This document shows, one piece after another, positions 57,897-64,000 of a stretch of 64,000 nucleotides of DNA. Each line of letters starts with the position of its first letter. The stretch's first letter is position 1. This stretch comes from Mesorhizobium loti R88b (lineage in GTDB: Bacteria > Pseudomonadota > Alphaproteobacteria > Rhizobiales > Rhizobiaceae). The notes beneath the pieces are model-generated. The model made no database searches and was not told the origin of the DNA. It saw nothing but the letters and a program-made list of their open reading frames with translations. The position numbers and the translations under genes are program-made. The stretch lies in contig NZ_CP033367.1 in the NCBI RefSeq assembly GCF_013170845.1, forward strand, positions 5,953,001-6,017,000. Direction: 5' to 3'.

Positions 57897-59966
57897 CTAT
57901 TGAGCGGCCAGTGCCGTCACTTCTCGCCGGAACGGCAGCGCGTCGCCGATATCGAGTTCGTCCAGTTCACGAGCGAAGCGGTGGCCGGCGTAAGTGGCCC
58001 AGGCAATCGGACCCGGCGCCTCGGCATCGCCGATGACCTTGATCGAGCGAATGCCGCTGTCGGCCCATTCGTCCCGCCGCGCCTTCAATTCGGTCCAGAC
58101 CCCATCATCCTGTTGGCGCGACGTCACCAGCACCACGGCGTCGGCGGCGATATCGCGTTCGGCACCGGTGTAGGCACAGGCAGTGGCAACGCCTCCCGGC
58201 ACGATGCGCGTGACGGTCCTGTTCAGCACGATCTCGACGCCGAGCCCGGCCAGCCGGCGGTGGATGGCGCCCTGCTCCAGCGTGTTGCGGGTCCAGTCGG
58301 ACACATAGGCGGAGGGTGTCACCAGCGTCACCGTCGCGCCCTGGCGCGCCATCAGCTCAGCCAGAACGCCGCCCATGTAGTAGTGGTCGTCGTCGAACAG
58401 CACGACGTTGCCGGTCGGCACAGTGCCACCCATCAAATCGTCCGGCGTGTAGAGCGGCATAGCCGGGTCGACCGGCATCGGCACGACATGCGCGCGCGCC
58501 ACGCCGTCGCGGCGCCATGTCGAGCCGGTGGCGATGGCGACGTTTTGAAAGCCGAAGGCCAGGATGTCCTGCGCGGACAGTCGGCTTTCGAAATAGACGT
58601 CGACATTCGGCATCTGGCTGAGCTGGTACTGGCGATAGTCGCGCACGCGCCCCCAGGCAGACAGCCCCGGCAGGCGGCACTCGCGCGCGACACGGCCGCC
58701 GAGTTCGGTGCCGGCCTCGGCGATGGCCACCTGATAGCCGCGCAGGCCGAGCGCGCGCGCGGCCTCCAGCCCGGCAGGGCCGGCGCCGACGATCAGCACG
58801 CTGTCGCTGTCGCCCTTGGCCTGCATGCGTTCGGGATGCCAGCCCTTGCGCCACTCTTCCATGAAGGTCGGGTTCTGCGTGCAGCGCGAGATCGACATGG
58901 TCATGTCGCCGGTGATGCAGATGTTGCAGCCGATGCATTCGCGGATATCCTCGATCCGCCCCTCCTCCACCTTCTTCGGCAGAAAGGGATCGGCGATCGA
59001 CGGGCGCGCGCAGCCGATGAAATCAAGCGTGCCGGACTTGATCATCCTGACCATCACATCCGGCGAGGTGAAGCGCCCGACACCGACGACCGGCTTCGAG
59101 GTCAGCTTCTTGATACCGGATACCAGGCTTTCCTGCGCGCCCTCCTCCTTGAACCGCGATGGCCCCGAACAATCTTCCCAGGCGCCATGCGCCAGGTCCC
59201 AGAGGTCGGGCAGTTCGGCATGCATCTCGATCATGTCGCGCACTTCGGAATTGGCAAAGCCAAGCTCGCCGATCATCTCGTCCAGCGACAGCCGCAGCGT
59301 CAGGCCGCAGGTGTCGCCAATGGCGTCGCGCCCCTCTTCGATCAGCTCACGCATCAGCCGTGAGCGGTTTTCCAGCGAGCCGCCATATTCGTCGCTGCGC
59401 TGGTTGGTGGCGGTGGACAGGAAGTGCTGGATGATGCCGAAGCCATGCGCGCCGTAGAGGCAGACCAGGTCGAAACCCGCCTGCCTGGCACGTTTGAAGG
59501 CATTGCGGTGCCAGCGGCGCAGGTCGCGTATATCCTCCCTGTCCATGGCGCGGGCCTGCACCGGATCGTTGGTGAAGGTGCGGATGGGCAAGGCCGACGG
59601 CCCGCGCGGCACCTCCTTGGTGTAGAGGTTCGGGCCATTGATGCCGGAATAGGCGAGCTGGATGCCGGCCAGCGCGCCATGCTGATGCATGGCCTTGGCC
59701 ATTTTCGCCAGCGCCGGGATGTCAGCGTCGTCCCACAGCCGGAGCTCTATGAAGGGCGTGATCTCCGAGGTGTGGTGCATCTCCGTCTGTTCGGTGAAGA
59801 TGACGCCCCAACCGCCCTCCGACTTCACGCGACGCATCTCGGCCGCGGCCGACGGATCGCGGTAGCCGCCGCCATTGCAATGCGGGACCTGATAAAAGCG
59901 GTTCTTGGCGGTCACCGGGCCGATCTTCACAGGCTCGAACAGAATATCGTAGCGTGGATCACGCAT
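57897..59966 (-). CDS. Iron-sulfur flavin oxidoreductase of the trimethylamine/dimethylamine dehydrogenase family
   Basis: The 689-residue protein has an N-terminal old-yellow-enzyme TIM barrel (FEPVKIGPVTAKNRFYQVPH, SDEYGGSLENRSRLMRELIE), a 4Fe-4S cluster motif CIGCNICITGDMTM with a fourth cysteine in ISRCTQNP, and a C-terminal NAD(P)/FAD-binding module (VLIVGAGPAGLEAARALG). This is the architecture of trimethylamine, dimethylamine and histamine dehydrogenases and of rhizobial N-methylproline (stachydrine) demethylases. It probably removes a methyl or alkyl group from a methylated amine. I start it at ATG 59966, as the upstream extension is not conserved. Electron acceptor unknown. Confidence 0.83.
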   Translation of the reverse strand: MRDPRYDILFEPVKIGPVTAKNRFYQVPHCNGGGYRDPSAAAEMRRVKSEGGWGVIFTEQTEMHHTSEITPFIELRLWDDADIPALAKMAKAMHQHGALAGIQLAYSGINGPNLYTKEVPRGPSALPIRTFTNDPVQARAMDREDIRDLRRWHRNAFKRARQAGFDLVCLYGAHGFGIIQHFLSTATNQRSDEYGGSLENRSRLMRELIEEGRDAIGDTCGLTLRLSLDEMIGELGFANSEVRDMIEMHAELPDLWDLAHGAWEDCSGPSRFKEEGAQESLVSGIKKLTSKPVVGVGRFTSPDVMVRMIKSGTLDFIGCARPSIADPFLPKKVEEGRIEDIRECIGCNICITGDMTMSISRCTQNPTFMEEWRKGWHPERMQAKGDSDSVLIVGAGPAGLEAARALGLRGYQVAIAEAGTELGGRVARECRLPGLSAWGRVRDYRQYQLSQMPNVDVYFESRLSAQDILAFGFQNVAIATGSTWRRDGVARAHVVPMPVDPAMPLYTPDDLMGGTVPTGNVVLFDDDHYYMGGVLAELMARQGATVTLVTPSAYVSDWTRNTLEQGAIHRRLAGLGVEIVLNRTVTRIVPGGVATACAYTGAERDIAADAVVLVTSRQQDDGVWTELKARRDEWADSGIRSIKVIGDAEAPGPIAWATYAGHRFARELDELDIGDALPFRREVTALAAQ

Positions 59967-60241
59967 GGGATTTGCCTTCCTGCCAGCGTCGCCTTGCAGC
60001 ATGCCCGATCATGGTTTCGAGCCCCGCGCAAGCCGGCCAGCCCAGTGGGTTGATGCCGTGAACCTACTCATAAGTTGCGGCACGCGCTGGAAAACTACAG
60101 ATTTCTTCTGTGCCGATTAGGGCGCGCCTAATCGAGCCTACTGGGTTAGAATCCGGTGACTCCCGGCTGAGCCAAATGCGACTTCATGGCCAATGCCACG
60201 CGATGCTAGATAATGCGCACGGCCAAAGAGACATGAGACGC

Positions 60242-61417
60242 ATGGACAGCATCCGTATCCTTGAAAAGCTGATCGCCTTTCCGACTGTGAGCCGCGACTC
60301 CAATCTCGACCTCATCTTGTATGTGGCGGAGATGCTGGACGCGCATGGCGTTGCCAGCCAGATCATTCGAAGCGAGGATGGCGACAAGGCCAACCTCCTT
60401 GCCACCATCGGACCGGCCGATGCTTCCGGCATCATGCTGTCCGGCCACACCGACGTCGTTCCCATCGACGGGCAGAACTGGACGCTGCCGCCCTTCGGGA
60501 TGACCGGGCGCGACGGCAAACTTTACGGACGCGGCGCGGCCGACATGAAGGGCTTCGTTGCCTGTGCGCTGGCGGCATGTCTCACGGCTTCGAAAATGAC
60601 ACTGCGGACGCCGTTGCACCTGGCACTCTCCTACGATGAGGAGGTCGGTTGCATTGGCGTGCGCAGCCTGATCGACATGCTGCAGGCAGCCCCGCAACGG
60701 CCGTTGCTGTGTATCGTCGGCGAGCCGACCGGCATGCAGGTGGCGACGGGGCACAAGGGCAAGCTTGCTGCACGCGCGCTTTGCAGGGGACGCGAAGGCC
60801 ATTCGGCGCTGGCGCCGCTGGCGCTCAACGCCATCCATCTCGGCTGCGATTTCGTTGCCGCCTTGCGCCGCGAGCAGGACCGGCTGGCGCGCGATGGCGC
60901 GCGCGACGGCGACTACGACATCGCCTACACCACCGTCCATGTCGGCAAGATCAACGCCGGCGTGGCGCTGAACATCGTGCCGAACCTCTGCCAGGTCGAC
61001 TTCGAAATCCGCAACGTCGCGGCCGACAACCCGCACGAGATTCTCGACCGCCTCCGCGCCGAGGCCAAGCGCATTGCCGTTGAAGCCTCGGCCATCGCGC
61101 CCGAGGCGGCGATCGACATCGACATCACCAACGCCTATCCCGGCCTGGATACGCCGGCCAGTTCGCAAGCCGTGGCTTTCGTCAAATCGCTGACCGGCGC
61201 CAACGACACCATCAAGGTTGCCTTCGGCACCGAAGGCGGCCTTTTCAGCCGCGATCTCGGCACGCCGACGGTCGTGTGCGGACCGGGGTCGATGGCGCAA
61301 GGGCATAGGCCGGACGAATTCGTCAGCGTCGAGCAGATGCGCCGTTGCGATGACATGCTGCAAGAATTGATCAAGCGGCTTGCCGACCAGAGCTTCACTA
61401 ATAGCGGCTTGCTTTAG
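60242..61417 (+). CDS. M20-family deacylase (acetylornithine deacetylase-like)
   Basis: The 391-residue metallopeptidase-fold enzyme carries the two-zinc signature: SGHTDVVP, GRGAADMKGF, the general base and ligands in YDEEVGC, and the late histidine in GSMAQGHRPDEF. It matches ArgE-type acetylornithine deacetylases by motif, but in most alphaproteobacteria arginine synthesis uses ArgJ, so here it more likely removes an acyl group from a catabolic amino acid. It is divergent from the methylamine-dehydrogenase-like gene and its stop overlaps the convergent LysR gene. The start is uncertain between 60233 and 60242. Confidence 0.82.
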   Translation: MDSIRILEKLIAFPTVSRDSNLDLILYVAEMLDAHGVASQIIRSEDGDKANLLATIGPADASGIMLSGHTDVVPIDGQNWTLPPFGMTGRDGKLYGRGAADMKGFVACALAACLTASKMTLRTPLHLALSYDEEVGCIGVRSLIDMLQAAPQRPLLCIVGEPTGMQVATGHKGKLAARALCRGREGHSALAPLALNAIHLGCDFVAALRREQDRLARDGARDGDYDIAYTTVHVGKINAGVALNIVPNLCQVDFEIRNVAADNPHEILDRLRAEAKRIAVEASAIAPEAAIDIDITNAYPGLDTPASSQAVAFVKSLTGANDTIKVAFGTEGGLFSRDLGTPTVVCGPGSMAQGHRPDEFVSVEQMRRCDDMLQELIKRLADQSFTNSGLL

Positions 61418-62349
61418 CCGACTGCTCGTTCGGCGCCGAACACGCCTTGCTCGACCACGAAATGCCGGCAATGGTCGATGAACGCCTGGACGGTTTGCGT
61501 GCGATGATCGGAGTTGGGCAAGGCGACGCCCATGGTCAGGGGCCGCAAGTCGCCATCCAGCGGCACAAAGACAAGCGGCTTGCCATCCGGCGCCAGCGTG
61601 TTGAGCGGGCGCATATTGGCGATGCCGTAGCCGAAGCCGTTGGCCACCATCGAGCGCATCACCGCGATGTCGCCGGTGCGCTCGGCAATGTTGGGCCGGA
61701 TGCCGCGCTGGTGGAACGCCGACAAGAAATATTCGCGGCTATACGGCAGGTCGAGCAGCACCATCGGCTCGTCGGCCAGTTCCTCCGTGGTGATCGACGC
61801 CTTGCCCGCAAAGCGATGTCCCGCCGGCAGCATGACATAGGCCGGCACCAGCATCAGCGGCTCGAAGGTCATGTCCTGCGACAATTCGAGATCGTATGTC
61901 AGGGCAAGGTCGATTTCGCCACGCTGCAGCATCTCAAGCAATTGCCCCTGATTGCGCTCGAACTGCCGCACCCGCACATCGGGATAGGCGCGCTCGAACC
62001 GCATGCGCAAAGCCGGCAGGACAATCTGCGCGAACGTCAGCAGGCAGCCGACGGCCAGCGGGCCGCGCACCTTCTCGGCAAAGTCGCCGGCGACATCATG
62101 CAAGGCGTCGGCATCGTTGAGCAGCCGCGCGGCTTCCTTGAGGAAGACGCGGCCGCCGGCCGTCAGCGAGAGACCGTGCGAATGCTTGCGGACAAAAAGC
62201 TGGACGCCGAACTCGGTTTCCAGCTGCGCGATGGAGGCCGAAATCGATGGCGGCGAGACATTGACCTGTTCGGCCGCCTTGGCGATGGAGCCGGCTTCGC
62301 CCACGGCGACGAAATATTCCAGCTGTCTGAGCGTGAAGCGTAGCGGCAT
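61414..62349 (-). CDS. LysR family transcriptional regulator
   Basis: This 311-residue protein has the LysR winged helix (LRQLEYFVAVGEAGSIAKAA, VNVSPPSISASIAQLETEFG, LFVRKHSHGLSLTAGGRVF) and a complete effector domain. Its 3' end overlaps that of the deacylase gene by four bases, tail to tail. It is followed upstream on the same strand by an aldehyde dehydrogenase gene. It may control that dehydrogenase or the divergent deacylase/demethylase pair; the sequence does not decide. Confidence 0.86.
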   Translation of the reverse strand: MPLRFTLRQLEYFVAVGEAGSIAKAAEQVNVSPPSISASIAQLETEFGVQLFVRKHSHGLSLTAGGRVFLKEAARLLNDADALHDVAGDFAEKVRGPLAVGCLLTFAQIVLPALRMRFERAYPDVRVRQFERNQGQLLEMLQRGEIDLALTYDLELSQDMTFEPLMLVPAYVMLPAGHRFAGKASITTEELADEPMVLLDLPYSREYFLSAFHQRGIRPNIAERTGDIAVMRSMVANGFGYGIANMRPLNTLAPDGKPLVFVPLDGDLRPLTMGVALPNSDHRTQTVQAFIDHCRHFVVEQGVFGAERAVG

Positions 62350-62398
62350 GGCTGGCTATGTTGCCGGTTTGGCTGCTGCGATCAAGCCTTGGCGCCCA

Positions 62399-63889
62399 TC
62401 AGTACTTGATCCATGTCGTTTTCAGCGCGGTGTATTTGTCGAGCGCATGCAGCGACAGGTCGCGGCCGAAGCCGGATTGCTTGAAGCCGCCGAACGGGGT
62501 CATCGGGCTCAGCGCGTCAACCGTGTTGACGGAAACCGTGCCGGCATGGAGCCGGCCGGCGATGCGGTGCGCACGCGACAGGCTGTCGGTCCACAGCGAT
62601 GCGGCCAGCCCGTATGGGCTGTCATTGGCAATACGGATCGCTTCCGCCTCGTCATCGAAGGCGATGACCGACAGCACCGGCCCAAAAATCTCGTCGCGGG
62701 CAATCGGATCGGCGGGCGCGACATCGTCAAAGATGGTGGGCTGGATAAAGCTGCCGCGGCCGTTGACGGTGACCAGATCGCCGCCGGCAACCAGGCGCGC
62801 GGTTTTCTTGCCGGCCTGGACAAACCGCATGACATTGGTCGCGTGGCGGGCATCGACCATCGCGCCCATTTTCGAAGCCGGATCGAGCGGATCGCCGGGT
62901 TGGGTGGCCGCCGCACGCTGAACCAATTTCTCGACCAGAGCATCCTTGATGCCGCGTTGGACGAGCAGACGCGAATTGGCGGAGCAGACTTCGCCCTGGT
63001 TGAAGAAGATGCCGAAGGCCGCCATGTCGGCCGCCGCATCGAGATCCCTGCAATCGGCAAAGACAAGGTTGGGGCTCTTGCCGCCGGTTTCCAGCCAGAC
63101 CTGCTTCATGTTCGACTGACCGGAATACTGCAGGAACATCTTGCCGACGGCGGTCGAACCGGTGAAGGCAAGGCAATCCACATCCATATGGCGGCCAAGC
63201 GCCTGGCCGGCGGTTTCGCCGAGGCCCGGCACCACATTGAGCACGCCGGCAGGCAGGCCCGCTTCCATGGCCAGTTCCGCCAGCCGGAGCGCCGACAAGG
63301 GCGACTGCTCGGCGGGTTTCAGCACCACCGAATTGCCCGCCGCCAGTGCGGGCGCGCATTTCCAGGTCGCCATGTCGAGCGGGAAATTCCACGGCACCAC
63401 AGCGCCGACCACGCCAAGCGGCTCGCGCCGCACCAACACCAGATCGCCTTCGCCGGTCGGCGCCACCTCGCCGTAGATCTTGTCGATGGCTTCGCCATAC
63501 CATTGGAAGATCGCTGCCGAGCCGGGAACGTCGACCGAAGTGGCGTCGCTGACCAGCTTGCCCATGTCGAGCGATTCAAGCAGCGCCAGTTCATGCAGGT
63601 TTTCGCGCAGCAACCGTGCCAGCCGCAGCAGCACCTCCTTGCGGTGCCCCGGACTGGTGCGTGACCAGACGCCGTCGTTGAAGCTGCGCCGTGCAGCGGC
63701 AACCGCCAGATCGATGTCTTCTTCGCCACAGGACGCCACGTCGGCCAGCGTCTCGCCGGTTGCCGGGTTGACGCAGGCGAAGGTCCGGCCGGACCGCGCC
63801 GCAACCGGCTTGCCGTCGATGAACGCCTTGTCGCGAAAACGGACCGCCGACGCCCTGCCGATCCAGTCCTTGTGGCTGAGTTCGCTCAT
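62399..63889 (-). CDS. Aldehyde dehydrogenase (PuuC/BetB-like)
   Basis: Complete 496-residue aldehyde dehydrogenase: WNFPLDMATWK and FTGSTAVGK in the NAD domain, LETGGKSPNLVF with the general-base Glu, NQGEVCSANSR with the nucleophilic Cys, and ETGFGP-like EIFGPVLSVI. The C-terminus (FGGFKQSGFGRDL) is intact. Sequence style is that of gamma-glutamyl-aminobutyraldehyde or betaine-aldehyde dehydrogenases, oxidising amino aldehydes. AGGGG precedes the ATG. With an amine oxidase-like and a demethylase-like enzyme nearby, an amino-aldehyde substrate is reasonable. Confidence 0.87.
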   Translation of the reverse strand: MSELSHKDWIGRASAVRFRDKAFIDGKPVAARSGRTFACVNPATGETLADVASCGEEDIDLAVAAARRSFNDGVWSRTSPGHRKEVLLRLARLLRENLHELALLESLDMGKLVSDATSVDVPGSAAIFQWYGEAIDKIYGEVAPTGEGDLVLVRREPLGVVGAVVPWNFPLDMATWKCAPALAAGNSVVLKPAEQSPLSALRLAELAMEAGLPAGVLNVVPGLGETAGQALGRHMDVDCLAFTGSTAVGKMFLQYSGQSNMKQVWLETGGKSPNLVFADCRDLDAAADMAAFGIFFNQGEVCSANSRLLVQRGIKDALVEKLVQRAAATQPGDPLDPASKMGAMVDARHATNVMRFVQAGKKTARLVAGGDLVTVNGRGSFIQPTIFDDVAPADPIARDEIFGPVLSVIAFDDEAEAIRIANDSPYGLAASLWTDSLSRAHRIAGRLHAGTVSVNTVDALSPMTPFGGFKQSGFGRDLSLHALDKYTALKTTWIKY

Positions 63890-63916
63890 CGCAGGTGACC
63901 CCTGGCCGTGTCTTGA

Positions 63917-64000
63917 CTATTCATCGCCCGGCACGCCGTAGCTCGGCGCAGCGGATGGGTTTATCGCGCGGGTCACATAGGCATCGAGCTGTGGCTTGTA
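63917..64000 (-). CDS. 3' end of an unidentified gene
   Basis: On the minus strand a frame open at the window edge ends with TAG at 63917-63919, coding for a 27-residue tail ending INPSAAPSYGVPGDE. It lies 27 bases upstream of the aldehyde dehydrogenase start and in the same direction, so the two are probably one operon. The visible piece is too short to assign to a family. Confidence 0.45.
   Translation of the reverse strand, partial: YKPQLDAYVTRAINPSAAPSYGVPGDE

Noticed and set aside
60242..61417. Arginine biosynthesis argE
   Set aside because: M20 motifs fit many deacylases, and context is amine catabolism with LysR and aldehyde dehydrogenase, so no symbol was given.
1..64000. CRISPR arrays, rRNA and tRNA genes
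   Set aside because: No regularly spaced repeats, no tRNA T-loop-containing cloverleaf and no rRNA sequence were recognised by eye; a covariance search would be needed for certainty.

Overview
The window looks like a chromosomal, GC-rich accessory segment from an alphaproteobacterium, most likely a Rhizobiales member close to Mesorhizobium. That placement is an inference from gene families, coding style and EcfG-like stress promoters; no rRNA or tRNA is present to prove it. The segment is almost entirely catabolic and transport operons, several with their own GntR, MarR or LysR regulator.

Layout. 1-6.5 kb: a succinate-semialdehyde dehydrogenase-like 3' end, a class III aminotransferase, a zinc-free MDR reductase, a HAL/PAL-family lyase that lacks the MIO triad, and a convergent long D-2-hydroxyacid dehydrogenase. 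6.8-10.5 kb: an asymmetric heterodimeric ABC exporter. 10.5-14.5 kb: small stress-type genes (a 28-residue membrane peptide behind a textbook GGAAC-N16-CGTT promoter and two tandemly duplicated secreted proteins), a DHA2 efflux pump and a frameshifted LysR relic. 14.5-21.5 kb: a sulfonate-type ABC transporter plus an SDR/HisD-like/zinc-ADH/GntR operon that matches the HpsO-HpsN-HpsP logic of dihydroxypropanesulfonate catabolism; two related operator-like sites lie in front of the two operons. 21.8-29.6 kb: an amine oxidase-like flavoprotein, SDR and epimerase, cysteine hydrolase, MarR, an enamidase-like amidohydrolase, a MarR/DUF1330 divergent pair and two tandem DUF1185 genes. 29.8-36.5 kb: a BMP-type nucleoside ABC importer followed by two nucleoside hydrolases. 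36.5-39.1 kb: S-formylglutathione hydrolase and an aromatic-hydroxylase-type flavin monooxygenase with two identical palindromic operators.

39.2-48.2 kb is the most unusual region. Two convergent gene pairs encode a TIR protein plus a stand-alone SLOG-like nucleotide-binding protein (+ strand), and a membrane patatin phospholipase plus a membrane-anchored TIR-WD40 protein (- strand). I propose a TIR/SLOG/WD40/patatin nucleotide-signalling conflict (anti-phage) module. It is bordered by an apparently orphaned operator pair on the left and the 3' stub of an aldo/keto reductase gene on the right, as though it replaced older genes.

48.2-64 kb: an SDR without the YxxxK dyad, a lipoprotein, a seven-gene operon with a DszA/NtaA-type flavin monooxygenase, a complete Liv-type ABC importer and a DszC/SfnB-type monooxygenase (organosulfur or similar source use), then an iron-sulfur flavin oxidoreductase, an ArgE/M20 deacylase, LysR, an aldehyde dehydrogenase and the 3' end of one more gene.
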